IMG/VR virus record: IMGVR_UViG_3300018411_000019
Location: 43,314-107,313 of that record
DNA length: 64,000 nucleotides
Source: a virus
Direction: 5' to 3' (one strand)
The position numbers and the translations under genes were made by a program. The number at the start of each line of letters is the position of its first letter. The stretch's first letter is position 1. Of the stretch, positions 26,701 to 36,314 are shown piece after piece. The notes beneath the pieces were generated by a model that was not told the DNA's origin, searched no databases, and saw only the letters and a program-made list of their open reading frames with translations.

Positions 26701-29700
26701 AAGACCGACGACAAAGTCAGTATGATTTTCGCCGGGTTCGTGCACTATCACAAGCAGATCAAGAGCTTCAGTCGCCATAGCTTCAATGCCAAGGATGTGT
26801 ACTTCACGGTATTGGACGCCAACGGCATCGGGTTGCGGTATTTGCGTGAACTGGACCTGATGAACGCCATGTGGGTCGATCCGATCACCAAGGGCGTACT
26901 CGAGTGGATGAAAGAACCCACCGAGTATGTGCCATTGTTGCTACGGGCTGTCGAGCTGCTGATCAACCGTTATGTCCCAACTGTTGTGGAAGGGGCGGAA
27001 GGTCTGATCGATGGTCTCGAACGAGCCAAGGGCTATGAGCGGATTCCGGGAGCAGTCTATGGGGAACTGGTGCGTTCGATTCGGGTGTATAACTCGCGCA
27101 GTGCATCGAGCAACTCTCAAGTCACCATGAAGCCCCATGAAGTCTGGACCAACATCGTCCAAGACCCGGCGTCGGCACTGGTCGATGACATCAACCCGAT
27201 TCAGAACCTCAAGCAAAAGGAGATCATCACGTACGGGGGTCGCGGTGGACGGAGCAGCCGCTCGATGACCGCAGAATCTCGCCTGTACAAGGAAAGTGAT
27301 ATTGGCTTCATCTCTGGGGATACAGTGGACTCGGGGGACGTGGCGGTCATCACCTACATGTCACCGAATGCCAACATCACCAGCATTCGCGGTACCGTTC
27401 GCAAGTACGACAAGGAAAAGGATGGTTCGGCTAACCTGCTGTCGACATCAGCTTTGATCTCACCGTTCTCTGACCGAGACGATTAATGTTTGCTGTATAG
27501 TAATGAATATAGTACTCCTATTGTATGTCATGATAGGAGTTGCACATGAATCCAATCGAGTTAGAGGACTATCCAGGTTTCTATGAAATTTCTGGATATA
27601 GTCGTTATGGGATTTCCATAACTGGGGAAGTAATTAGGCGGGCAGATGGGAAATATCTGCAAGGAAGTCGAAATCCGAAGGGTTACTTTAACTTTCGATT
27701 AATTGGGGACAATGGAAAGGTGTTAACTTGGGGTCGACACAGACTCATGTGCTTCGTCTTCAAACACCCAGGATACCCAATAGATAACCTAGTGGTCAAC
27801 CACAAGAACTGCATCAAGGGCGATGATTTCCTTGATAATCTCGAGTGGGAGACTTATACAGGTAACGCTGAACACGCTGGTTATAACCAATTGACCAGTA
27901 AATGCGTTCCCGTCCTTGTCAGGGACTCGGTAACTGGTATTGTTATTGAGTTTCCAAGTGCTATCAAATGCGCACTTAATCTAGGTTTGACAAAGGACGC
28001 TGTACTGTGGAGGATAATGTCTAAGGGACAGAAGGTATTTCCCGATGGACGGCAGTATAAACGTCTCCATGATGAAGAAGATTGGTTCATTCCTGGAAAG
28101 GAATTAAGGAAGACATTCCCGGACCGCAATGGCAAAGTAGTTTTAGTGAGAGAACTTCTAACAGGGAAAATAAAGTCATTCTCGAAGCTTAAAACGCTCG
28201 CTATGCTCCTAGGAACCAATCAATCGAAGTTGACACTATGGTTAAAACAAGAAAACCAGCCAGTACTCCCTGGATACATTCAGGTAAAATTGGCTAGTGA
28301 TCCTAAACCATGGCGACACGTAGAAGACCCCTACTTGGAATTGGATTTGTACACTAAGAAAAGGTCTGTCGTAGTAATTGACGACACGTGTGAGTCAATT
28401 GAGATATTTCCTCAATGTACAGATGCGGCTAGGAAATTCGATATCTCGCCAACTCTTCTTGATTACAGACTCAAGCGCCCAGATCGGGCGTATGGGGATG
28501 GATATAGATTCATGTACTATTCGGACTATGCAGCCCGTAACAATGGTCCGGTTAATCAGTAATGGTTAACTGAGCGTCCTCTAATTGCTGGGACATCCTT
28601 AGAGCCTCACTACCAAAACGGAGATCGAAAGATCAGACGGTCATGGTTAGAAAAGTGTGAGGATTGGGTAATCAGCAGCCAAGCACCTAAGTCTTCGGAT
28701 ACGGTGATCGGGTTCAACGACTAAGGCCTCGTCAGCCTGTACACTCAAGTGAGTGGAAATGTGGACTACCCTACAGTGAGGGTAAAGATATAGTCTCGAC
28801 ATCTGGGGAAAGCCCAGAGCTGCACGTAATGGTGCGGGTTAGGCTTAACGAACCTAACCGAAGACATCGCCAAAACGCGTCAACTTCATCGGCATCCAGC
28901 AGTCTCACGTAATCGCTGCACAGGGTTACCGTGAGTCACCTATCAGCACCGGTTACGATCACATTCTGGCCCATCGGGTCGATGAGATCTTCGCCGTGCC
29001 TGCTTCTAAAGCAGGTGAAGTGGTTGAGCAGAGTGACGAGCATCTGGTGGTGGCGTATGAGGACGGGACGTTTGAACACGTTGATCTGACCACGCAGTAT
29101 GGCATCTCGGCCGGTTCGGTCTATCCGCAGCGACAGGCTACAACCCTGAAGCTGGGCGACAAGATCGAGAAGGGCGACATCCTCAAGTACAACGCCGGGT
29201 TCTTCAAGCCCAGCCGGTTCCATCCCAAGCAGGTACAGTGGATGGCAGGGGTGATTGCCCGGACAGCTTTGATGGAAGCGTCCTATACGCTCGAGGACTC
29301 CTCGGCCATTGATGATTGGTTGGCTGAGCAACTGGGATCGGAAGTCACCAAGGTCAAGACCATTGTTGTTCGGTTTGACCAGACAATCCGTAACTTGGTC
29401 AAGGAAGGCGACCACACGGACATCGCAACTATCCTATGTACGATCGAAGACGCTGTAACAGCCGAATCCGGCTTGTTCTCAGACGACGATCTGGATACCT
29501 TGCGCCTAATGTCATCGGCAACACCTTCGGCAGGCGCTGTAGGTGAAGTCTCGAAGATCGAAGTCTTCTACCATGGTGACCCGGACGACATGTCGGATTC
29601 GCTTTTGGAGTTGGCGTTGGCTCACGACAAGCGTCGCCGTAAGGTGGCCAAGCGGCTGGGTAAACCGGCAGCCAGTGGGCAAGTGGATCAGTCATTGCGT

Positions 29701-29994
29701 ATTGATGGCAACGGTCTCGAACTCGATCACATGGCAATCAAGGTGTACATCACGCACCGTGAAGGAATGTCGGTAGGGGACAAGTTGGTATTTGCCTCCC
29801 AGATGAAGAGTGTTGTCGGTCACCGGTTGTCGGGGATCAATGAGACCGAATCGGGACGGACAGTCAACGCAGTCTTCGGTGCCAAGTCGGTCATGGACCG
29901 GATTGTATTGTCCGCACTGTTGTCTGGCATGACCATCTCGGTCTTGACAGCGATTGGTGAAAACGCTGCCGCGATGTGGATGGACGGTAAATAA
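23753..29994 (+). CDS. Virion RNA polymerase beta subunit, split by two group I introns
   Basis: Three exons, 23753-25561, 26023-27483 and 28870-29994, join in frame to 1464 aa. Landmarks of RpoB are visible: NGQRYRLRTQKAD joined to LIPIRKVNPTRVALTSYY across intron 2; the segment RDD joined to PKRVNFIGIQQSHVI across intron 3 (cellular DDANRALMGSNMQRQ), followed by ESPISTGYD; and late in the protein IKVYITHREGMSVGDKLVFAS, which matches the KVYIAVKR..GDK region. A strongly acidic insert lies at about 345-430. The usual C-terminal clamp segment is absent, consistent with a separately encoded C-terminal polypeptide as in phiKZ gp178/gp149. AGGAG precedes the start, and a terminator follows the stop. 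Confidence 0.88.
25562..26022 (+). ncRNA. Group I intron 2 in RNA polymerase beta gene
   Basis: A 461-nt intron of a different subtype from the other two. P is aattgcggga at 25677, Q is cgacgcagcg near 25796 (UGCG pairs with CGCA), R holds GGACTA at 25874 and S is aagatatggtcc at 25999; GGACTA and TGGTCC form P7. Splicing after GCGGAT and before TTGATT joins ..QKAD to LIPIRKV, a join expected from the RpoB family. A 71-codon open frame inside looks non-coding. Intron 1 also follows GCGGAT and precedes TT. Confidence 0.82.
27484..28869 (+). ncRNA. Group I intron 3 carrying an HNH endonuclease gene
   Basis: A 1386-nt intron. Core elements after the ORF are P (aattgctgg, 28583), Q (atcagcagcc, 28671), R (gttcaacgacta, 28712) and S (aagatatagtc, 28785); GACTA/TAGTC form P7. 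Exon GACG can pair with CGTC at 28575. The endonuclease gene sits between the 5' splice site and the catalytic core, in a peripheral loop. The core is closely similar to intron 1, including the stretch following S (tcgacatct.gggaaagcc). Splicing joins GAC GAT to CCA AAA CGC and restores the conserved DD-P-x-R segment of beta. Confidence 0.9.
27546..28562 (+). CDS. HNH homing endonuclease, intron-encoded
   Basis: A 338-aa protein with an N-terminal NUMOD4-like module (LEDYPGFYEISGYSRYG), an HNH_3-type nuclease core at about 62-110 (GRHRLMCFVF, VVNHKNCIKGDD with His86, FLDNLEWETYTGNAEHA), and C-terminal NUMOD1-like DNA-binding repeats (e.g. CTDAARKFDISPTLLDYRLK). Such enzymes cut intron-less alleles and so spread their intron. 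The ATG follows AGGAG by 7 nt; a TTG two codons upstream is less likely. Its codon use is more A/T-rich than the surrounding polymerase gene, as expected for a horizontally acquired element. Confidence 0.9.
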   Translation: MNPIELEDYPGFYEISGYSRYGISITGEVIRRADGKYLQGSRNPKGYFNFRLIGDNGKVLTWGRHRLMCFVFKHPGYPIDNLVVNHKNCIKGDDFLDNLEWETYTGNAEHAGYNQLTSKCVPVLVRDSVTGIVIEFPSAIKCALNLGLTKDAVLWRIMSKGQKVFPDGRQYKRLHDEEDWFIPGKELRKTFPDRNGKVVLVRELLTGKIKSFSKLKTLAMLLGTNQSKLTLWLKQENQPVLPGYIQVKLASDPKPWRHVEDPYLELDLYTKKRSVVVIDDTCESIEIFPQCTDAARKFDISPTLLDYRLKRPDRAYGDGYRFMYYSDYAARNNGPVNQ

Positions 29995-30004
29995 CGTGAT
30001 CGAA

Positions 30005-30040
30005 GGCCAGAGATCTTCAAGGGTCTCTGGCCCTCCTTTT
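30005..30040 (+). terminator. Rho-independent terminator after RNA polymerase beta
   Basis: GGCCAGAGA pairs with TCTCTGGCC, followed by CTCCTTTTAC, 10 nt after the beta stop codon. Confidence 0.75.
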
Positions 30041-30068
30041 ACAGCTTCACAAAACAGGGTTTTCTCTC

Positions 30069-30263
30069 ATGAGCACCAATACTACTTTTGACAACCTGTC
30101 GGTGTTGGCGAACGCCGTCGACATCGGCACCGAGATCATCGGAAACGTCTCCGGCAACATGATCTCCAACCGTCTGGAAGGTACCACGCTGAACGATCGC
30201 ACGATCGCAGCTATCCTGGCTGCCGAACTGAACAATGTAATCGAGGGTCGCGAACATGCTTAA
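30069..30263 (+). CDS. Small hypothetical protein, 64 aa
   Basis: Begins MSTNTTFDNLSVLANAV; helical, with no recognised motif. Its stop overlaps the start of the following 449-aa gene by 8 nt, so translation is coupled and the two products may act together. Codon use resembles that of the strongly expressed structural genes. Confidence 0.75.
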   Translation: MSTNTTFDNLSVLANAVDIGTEIIGNVSGNMISNRLEGTTLNDRTIAAILAAELNNVIEGREHA

Positions 30264-31605
30264 CCGTATCGCCATCGAAGCAGCCCTGCCAGTGGCTCAG
30301 CGTTTGGCTGAGCGTAAGCTGCGCGTGCTGCCGAGCGAAGGTAGCCCTTTGCTCAGCCTGACCATGACCACTGAAACCGCCTTGGTGGAAAACGCCCTGG
30401 CCCTGAACAGTGATGTCACCACTGTACTGCAAGAGCGTTCCAACAACGACCTTCATCGCCTGGCCAAAGCCGACATCATCAAACTGGCTTCGCTGTCCAT
30501 CTCCCGTCTACATGACATGACGCGCAACGTCATTCTGCCGCACATCAAGGACGTGGTTCCGCGTGTTCAGGCCTACGTCAGTGCCCGTCGGGTCGAGGCC
30601 TCCCTCCCCTACACCGTGGAGATGCGTGAAATCCCTGCCGTGTACAGCAACCCTGTTCTGAAGCAGCTGTATGAGCGCTACCCGACTGCCAGTCAGTTGG
30701 ACACTCCCGCTCGCAACCTGTGCCCGGTCGAACTGGACCGAGTCAAGGACCTCTGCAAAACCGGCATGGCTGGTTTCGACGAAGAACTGGCTGTGATTCT
30801 GGGGCTGGGCAACGACGAAGGCTATGCTGAAGTTCAGCAAGTGCTGTCGGGTCGCAAAGGTGTACAGGCACTCCACGTCGATCACCTTCCTGGTGTTCTG
30901 GTGGCCGCTCAAGCCATCTACGGTGAACCCGAGCCGGGTGTTAACCTGACACTGGTCGAGTACAACGATCTGGTCAACCGCCTGCTGGCCAAAACTGCCC
31001 AGTTGATTCGCGGTGCCCAGTTGCGTTACGAAGCAGCCGACAAGGCTGGCACCCTCTATGCCACAGGTCGGGATTCGCTGACCACTGTTGCAGTGATGGG
31101 TCGCGTCTACCGCCAGATGTTGGACCAGGGTCTTACCCCGGAGGCACTGATCGGTAACGAGATGGCCGGCCGTCGGTTCAGTCAGGGTCAGCTGATCGAG
31201 AACAAGACCGCTCTGGAACAGATCTACACCCGTGAGATGAACCTGCGCAGCCTCAAGGTACAGTCTGAAATGACCGGCATTGTGCGCGATGGCGTGCGCC
31301 AGATCGTCAATGGTGAAATCGTTGAGAAAGACCTCGGCGAGGACATGGCCGATGCGCAGCGTAAGCTGGTCGATCTGTGCAGCAAGATTCACGAGAAGTG
31401 CTGTGATGATCTGAATCAACTGATCACCGAAATCATCTGTGAAGTTTTCTACCCGAAGACCGATGCCCTGACCTTCATCAACCTGATGAATCGTGTTGGT
31501 GCGCAGATGGAGGCCGATACTGACCCGCGCGAAGTGGCGCTGATGGCCACCGTGAAGTACATCAGCCACTGGCAAGCGCGCCAGCTGGGCCTGATTCAGG
31601 CGTAA
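30256..31605 (+). CDS. Probable virion protein, 449 aa (phiKZ gp177 position)
   Basis: A predominantly helical protein with no recognised catalytic motif (MLNRIAIEAALPVAQRLAER at the N terminus, ALMATVKYISHWQARQLGL at the C terminus). It follows polymerase beta in the order seen in phiKZ, where genes 177, 176 and 175 are head-related; assignment to that family is inference from synteny. Well-optimised codons suggest an abundant product. Confidence 0.7.
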   Translation: MLNRIAIEAALPVAQRLAERKLRVLPSEGSPLLSLTMTTETALVENALALNSDVTTVLQERSNNDLHRLAKADIIKLASLSISRLHDMTRNVILPHIKDVVPRVQAYVSARRVEASLPYTVEMREIPAVYSNPVLKQLYERYPTASQLDTPARNLCPVELDRVKDLCKTGMAGFDEELAVILGLGNDEGYAEVQQVLSGRKGVQALHVDHLPGVLVAAQAIYGEPEPGVNLTLVEYNDLVNRLLAKTAQLIRGAQLRYEAADKAGTLYATGRDSLTTVAVMGRVYRQMLDQGLTPEALIGNEMAGRRFSQGQLIENKTALEQIYTREMNLRSLKVQSEMTGIVRDGVRQIVNGEIVEKDLGEDMADAQRKLVDLCSKIHEKCCDDLNQLITEIICEVFYPKTDALTFINLMNRVGAQMEADTDPREVALMATVKYISHWQARQLGLIQA

Positions 31606-31658
31606 TGGCAATTGTGGTCGGTGGGGCGACTCACTGACCCTCTCAAGGATATCTCACC

Positions 31659-32390
31659 ATGAGCATTTCATCTTCCCGATACATCCGTGATGCAGCTCGG
31701 GTACACAAGGCCCTTTCTCGCACCGATGAAGGGTCGTACGTGGCATTGAAGCCACTGAAGGTCCAGATCCCAGCACGCTTTCCCCAGCGTGAACTGGCGG
31801 TCTTCGAGGAAGAGATCACCTTCCTGGGGTTTTGCGCCATCATCCTCGACGATACGTACTACATGGCTTCGAAGATCTGTGCACCCATCCGGAGTGAACC
31901 CACACTGGTGGGCAGTGTAGTCGTTGATGAGGTGGAGTACATCGAGATGCAGTACGAACCAGGTGATAGGGTCATTGCCAGTGAAGATCTGGTGATGATC
32001 GACAACCTGCTCTACCGCATTTACGATGAGTTGATTGCGAAAGGACGTGTGCCATGGTACCTGACTTACCGCGAACTCGGTGGGATGTTTTCCACCGCTC
32101 GTAAACACGCCGGCGTCAGGGTCGGTAAGACCCCCACGGTGATGGAGATCATCGCCAGCACCATTTGCCGTGACCCGTCCGATCTGAGACGGTTCTACCG
32201 GGAATCGGTGGAAACCTATGAAGATATTGACCAGAATCCTCCGACCATCATTCCACTACGTAACGTAAGCTATGGTGCGAATAACACCATTGCGAAGTTG
32301 GCAGGTAGTCGGTTTGATGAAGGTATGACCAGTGCGATTGTGAACCCAGGTGACCGGGTTGAGCGCACTGAACGAATTCTGCGAACTTGA
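31659..32390 (+). CDS. Probable virion protein, 243 aa (phiKZ gp176 position)
   Basis: Begins MSISSSRYIRDAARVHKAL. It contains a mixed alpha/beta region (EEITFLGFCAIILDDTYYM) and EVEYIEMQYEPGDRVI, but no motif I can name. It lies immediately before the prohead protease gene, so a head assembly role is plausible. Confidence 0.7.
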   Translation: MSISSSRYIRDAARVHKALSRTDEGSYVALKPLKVQIPARFPQRELAVFEEEITFLGFCAIILDDTYYMASKICAPIRSEPTLVGSVVVDEVEYIEMQYEPGDRVIASEDLVMIDNLLYRIYDELIAKGRVPWYLTYRELGGMFSTARKHAGVRVGKTPTVMEIIASTICRDPSDLRRFYRESVETYEDIDQNPPTIIPLRNVSYGANNTIAKLAGSRFDEGMTSAIVNPGDRVERTERILRT

Positions 32391-32403
32391 GTTGAGGTTC
32401 CTC

Positions 32404-33192
32404 ATGGAACGTATTGTTTATCAGTGTAACGTGTTGCAGGGCATCAACAAGGCAGGGGACCTTAAGAAGCTCGACAACGGCTATTATGAAGTACGTTTGG
32501 GTGCCCTTGGGGCATTCAATGCTCTGGGCTGGCTGTACAGCGAGCCAGAAGGTCGGCGCCTCATCGAGGGCTCCGGTGGCCTGATGCGCCTGATCGATGC
32601 AGGTCGTCTGCGTGGCGAGTGCGGTCATCCGCGGTTTCGGCCGGGTATGAGTCAGTTGGAATGGTTCGGTCGTGTCAATGACATCTATGAACCTAACGTC
32701 TGCGTCCATATCCGCCGGATTCGTCTGGAGCCGGGTGTCGATGAACGGGGCCGTGGCGTGACCATGGTGGTGGGCGAAGTCAAAGCCTCTGGTAAAGAGA
32801 GCATGTGGCTTGACCGTCAGCTGGAGAACCGGGATGAGGACGTATGCTTCTCAATCCGCTCCTTCACCGATGACAAGGTCATTGGCGGCATCAAGACCAA
32901 GTTGCTGAAGAAGATCGTGACCTGGGATTGTGTGAACGAGCCTGGGATCGCCAAGTCTTCGAAATACGGCACCGCCTCGCTGGAAAGCCTCGCCCAGGAT
33001 GCTAATGGGGATATCCCGATGGCTGAACTGGAAACTGCGTTCTACATCGACGCACTTCGCCGCGAAGCCCAAGCGATTCCGACAGGTGTAGGTGAGGGCA
33101 TCGGCTTTGAAAGTCGCGCCAATATGTTCAGCCTCATCGCTGAAGTTGAACGTCCCATCCGGGCCTACGTACCCTCCAGCTGGAGATGGTAA
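32404..33192 (+). CDS. Prohead maturation protease (phiKZ gp175 / T4 gp21 type)
   Basis: A 262-aa protein with the sequence pattern of phage prohead serine proteases. A candidate catalytic His75 lies in GECGHPRFRPGM. A beta strand (GVTMVVGEVKASG) follows, and then the candidate nucleophile Ser150 in DVCFSIRSF, an S-x-R arrangement like that of the T4 gp21 family. The enzyme cleaves scaffold and propeptides inside the capsid, typically after Glu in small-x-Glu sites. The neighbouring genes encode acidic-propeptide, helical proteins that would be its substrates. The start ATG overlaps the end of the upstream frame region closely, and the stop abuts the next start. Confidence 0.75.
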   Translation: MERIVYQCNVLQGINKAGDLKKLDNGYYEVRLGALGAFNALGWLYSEPEGRRLIEGSGGLMRLIDAGRLRGECGHPRFRPGMSQLEWFGRVNDIYEPNVCVHIRRIRLEPGVDERGRGVTMVVGEVKASGKESMWLDRQLENRDEDVCFSIRSFTDDKVIGGIKTKLLKKIVTWDCVNEPGIAKSSKYGTASLESLAQDANGDIPMAELETAFYIDALRREAQAIPTGVGEGIGFESRANMFSLIAEVERPIRAYVPSSWRW

Positions 33193-34515
33193 ATGAACGA
33201 CACATTCCACAATGCCTTGGTGGATGCGTCTGAGCGGGTAGAGGCAGAAGCGACTCTGGCACCGGCGCTTGCTACGCTCTCTGAGCTGGCAGACATCGAT
33301 GCCAGTCGCATCACCCTAGAGAGCTGCATTGAGCAGCTCACTATGGCTGACGGCTCAATTGTCGATGTCCTGGAAGCTGAGCAGACCTACCTGGAATGGC
33401 GGGCTTCCCACTCCGACCTCTTGTCTGGACAGAGTCGTGCCCAGACCGGTGAGGCACTGATTGATGAGATTCGTGACGCCGTGGCGGTGCTAAATAACCC
33501 TGCCATGGAATCGAACCTGATCCAGAACCTCAAGCGCAGTTTCCACGCCATGAGCACGTCCCTTCGGACCTTTGGCAAGAACCTGGTCGACATCAAGACA
33601 AAGCTTAACGTCAACCGCTCAAGAATTGCAGAAAACCCTGTCATGCTCAGTTCTGCCAGTACTTACTCCTTCTTGACTCGGGATAACAAACCGGTCAACA
33701 AGATGAGCTCCAGTATTGACCAGGACCTTAAATTCATTGAAGCGTGCGAGTCCAAGTACCAGATGCTCTTTGAGCGTTCCACGGACATGGGCAAGAAGTT
33801 TCGTGAAGCGGCTAACAGCGATTCCAACGAAGTTATTCGTGAGGCCATCGATTTCTTCGATGAGAACATCCTCGACCGCACCGAGTTCAATGACCTGACT
33901 CGTTTCAAGTTGCTGGGCAATCGTACGGTGGTCATGGATAAGCGAGGTTACCCCCAGTTCAAGAAGTCGCCGATACCGTGGTCGTTTACCTCCAAGGAGG
34001 ACGACGAACACAACCTTCCGACCATGTTGGCCAAAAAGAAGATCCACGGATTTTCCATTGGCGGGCCGATCACCGCTGTGAAGGGTGTGGTAGGTCTGAA
34101 TTCCGTGGTGGCCAAGAAAAAAGTAGCCGAACAGATCAAGGCTTCAGGTGGTGAAACCGAGGTCAGTGATTTCGTCAGGGTAATTGACAAAACGCTGGCG
34201 CTGAACACCCGAGCTGTCAAGTTCGCTCAAATGGCGGCTGCCATGAGTGAAAAAGTCCAGCGGCTTTCTAGCGACATGGACGATGCGTACAATCATGTGA
34301 ACACCGAGAAAACCCAGCAGGAAAACGTAACTCGCCTTCGTGAGCTGCGTGCCCTGCATCGTGCGGCTCGGCGCAGCGTGTCTCAGTACATGTTTCTGGG
34401 GAAAGCCATCGCTACCATGATGGAAGACCATTCCAATTACGTGTACCGCAACGTCACACTCATTGCCCATGATGTGTTGAAACAAACCTCCAAACTTCGC
34501 AAGGAAAAGAAGTAA
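33193..34515 (+). CDS. Probable inner-head protein, 440 aa
   Basis: A helical protein with an acidic, Ala/Glu-rich N-terminal portion (ERVEAEATLAPALATLSE) and a basic C terminus (KQTSKLRKEKK). Such a layout, directly downstream of the protease, is typical of jumbo-phage internal head or inner-body proteins made with a propeptide. GGAG precedes the ATG, which directly follows the protease stop. Function beyond this is unknown. Confidence 0.65.
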   Translation: MNDTFHNALVDASERVEAEATLAPALATLSELADIDASRITLESCIEQLTMADGSIVDVLEAEQTYLEWRASHSDLLSGQSRAQTGEALIDEIRDAVAVLNNPAMESNLIQNLKRSFHAMSTSLRTFGKNLVDIKTKLNVNRSRIAENPVMLSSASTYSFLTRDNKPVNKMSSSIDQDLKFIEACESKYQMLFERSTDMGKKFREAANSDSNEVIREAIDFFDENILDRTEFNDLTRFKLLGNRTVVMDKRGYPQFKKSPIPWSFTSKEDDEHNLPTMLAKKKIHGFSIGGPITAVKGVVGLNSVVAKKKVAEQIKASGGETEVSDFVRVIDKTLALNTRAVKFAQMAAAMSEKVQRLSSDMDDAYNHVNTEKTQQENVTRLRELRALHRAARRSVSQYMFLGKAIATMMEDHSNYVYRNVTLIAHDVLKQTSKLRKEKK

Positions 34516-35753
34516 TGAAAAACAGCATTCTGTCTCAGGCACTCAACGTGTCCCTCGAAGACCTCGAAGTCACCGAAGGCACCATGGAGCTGCTGGAAGA
34601 GCACCAAGCGGCCGCAGGCGATCTGACTCCTGAAGTCTACGTCGATGAACGCATCGAAATGGAACAGGACGTTGATGTCCTGGAAGAAGCCGCTACCCAG
34701 ATCGAGAACAACGAGACCGTCAGCCACGAGCAACTGGATCAGGTAGCACATCTGGCCAATGCCGTCATGGGTCGCTATGGCGTCAGCTTCGAAGGCACCG
34801 GCCTCGAGTCTTCGGAAGACCCTGCTGCACGCGCCAGCCAACTGGTCGCCCAGATCCGTGATGTCAACGCATCGCTGGAATCGAGCATGAACGTGGCGAT
34901 GGAATCCTTCGCGCTGCGCGACATGTGGGACAGCGTTGGCATGATCAACCGCGAAATGACCGGTCTGCGCGATGCCATCTCCGTACTGAAGAACTACGAC
35001 GGCCAGACCAAGATCCGTCTGGGCCTCATGTACCGTGCCTTCACCGTTGACGGCGAGATCGCTGAAAACCTGTCGAGCGCGGCCGGTGACACCGCCAAGA
35101 TCGTCGACGATCTGGTCAGGATGGGCAGCGAAGCAATCGATGCCGCCAAGAAGGCTGCTGCTATTGCCAGTACCGTGAACTGGAAGGACGAGGAAGCCGC
35201 TCGTGCCGGCATGGGTAAGATTGCCGCCCTGCGCAACCCCACCAAAGACATCCTGCGCGCATTCCGCCAAGCGTTCACCATGTCCAACCGCAAGATCACC
35301 AGTAAAGAATTCACCATCAAGAAAGGTGAGCTGCTGAAAGAGTGGAGCAAGGGTGGCACCATCAAGGTCAGTGGCTCGCGCATGACCACCTTCGAGAAGG
35401 TCGATTTCTGGCTGCTGACGGGCGGTAAGCTCAGCGTCCTGATCAACGGTACTGTCAAGCGCAAGATCGACGTGAAGGCGCTGGTACAGGGTCTGGAAAA
35501 GTTCCAGGCTGCTGCTGCCAAGACTCAGGCCATCCGGAACGCTGCGCCGAAGAAATGGCGCGAGCACGAGAAGCTCGTCAAGGACCTCAAGGCTGAAGTC
35601 ACTGGTTCTTCCGAAGCCAGCGCCACTCGTCGCGCCATCAGCGAACTCGATCGTCTGGGCTGGCAGTGCCTGAACGGCGCGTTCACCATCATTGCTGGTG
35701 TGATCCGTGAGGTCAACTCCATCAACGGTAAAGTCGCCGACAAGATGCGCTAA
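34515..35753 (+). CDS. Probable inner-head protein with acidic propeptide, 412 aa
   Basis: Residues 1-85 are very acidic (EVYVDERIEMEQDVDVLEE), while the remainder is basic to neutral and helical. A possible maturation site of the small-x-Glu type is SFE near residue 92 (YGVSFEGTG). Codons are strongly optimised, suggesting high expression. The start overlaps the previous stop (TAATG). A UUCG-loop terminator follows. Inner-body identity is inferred from context and layout. Confidence 0.65.
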   Translation: MKNSILSQALNVSLEDLEVTEGTMELLEEHQAAAGDLTPEVYVDERIEMEQDVDVLEEAATQIENNETVSHEQLDQVAHLANAVMGRYGVSFEGTGLESSEDPAARASQLVAQIRDVNASLESSMNVAMESFALRDMWDSVGMINREMTGLRDAISVLKNYDGQTKIRLGLMYRAFTVDGEIAENLSSAAGDTAKIVDDLVRMGSEAIDAAKKAAAIASTVNWKDEEAARAGMGKIAALRNPTKDILRAFRQAFTMSNRKITSKEFTIKKGELLKEWSKGGTIKVSGSRMTTFEKVDFWLLTGGKLSVLINGTVKRKIDVKALVQGLEKFQAAAAKTQAIRNAAPKKWREHEKLVKDLKAEVTGSSEASATRRAISELDRLGWQCLNGAFTIIAGVIREVNSINGKVADKMR

Positions 35754-35768
35754 GCGTCCAAACATACG

Positions 35769-35788
35769 GGGAGGGCTTCGGCCCTCCC
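35769..35788 (+). terminator. UUCG-loop terminator
   Basis: GGGAGGGC-TTCG-GCCCTCCC followed by TTTATGCC, closing the head cassette. Confidence 0.8.
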
Positions 35789-35833
35789 TTTATGCCGCCT
35801 GACAGTTTATTCGATTCCAGTATTTTTCAACGA

Positions 35834-35848
35834 TACATGATAACGGTG
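35834..35848 (+). promoter_or_regulatory. Shared 15-nt promoter-like motif
   Basis: TACATGATAACGGTG, preceded by TTCAACGA and followed by AGATACC, 36 nt before the 139-aa gene. The same 15 bases recur at 39090. Confidence 0.6.
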
Positions 35849-35883
35849 AGATACCCTACCCCTGATCTAATGGAGATCTAATC

Positions 35884-36303
35884 ATGTCCGCTAAAACTAA
35901 AGAAGCCCTTAAAGACATTCTGGTCCGCAAGATCGAAAGCGAAAAGGGTTACGTGATCTCCATCGATGCTGCTGCCGAAAAGCAGATGATCGCGATCAAA
36001 GACAAGATCATCGAATTGACAGGGTTCAATGAAGATGATCTTACCGAGAGCGATATCGCTGAAGCCGGCATGTTTATCGACATGTTCAGCAACAAGCTGA
36101 TCACAGGTCACGTCCAGAAGAGCGCCCACCCTGGGCGTCACGACGGCGTGCTGGTGGCCATCGCCCCTGAAGAGTTTGCCGCTGCCATGGCAGCGGTGGA
36201 AGAAGCCCATGCCGCCGGTGGCTTCACTCGCGGTGCCGTACTGACTGTTGCCATCCTCACCGAAGCTCTGGTTGAGCTGGGTGAGTTTCGCCGTTTCGAT
36301 TAA
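35884..36303 (+). CDS. Hypothetical protein, 139 aa
   Basis: A soluble alpha/beta-looking protein (MSAKTKEALKDILVRKIESE) with optimised codons. It is the first gene of a unit that starts with the shared promoter-like motif and continues into two tiny membrane protein genes. No family recognised. Confidence 0.75.
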   Translation: MSAKTKEALKDILVRKIESEKGYVISIDAAAEKQMIAIKDKIIELTGFNEDDLTESDIAEAGMFIDMFSNKLITGHVQKSAHPGRHDGVLVAIAPEEFAAAMAAVEEAHAAGGFTRGAVLTVAILTEALVELGEFRRFD

Positions 36304-36314
36304 GGAGTCGTCCC

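Noticed and set aside
28996-29994. Independent 332-codon gene after intron 3
   Set aside because: The frame is open back to 28870, where the encoded PKRVNFIGIQQ continues the RpoB motif; it is exon 3 of beta.
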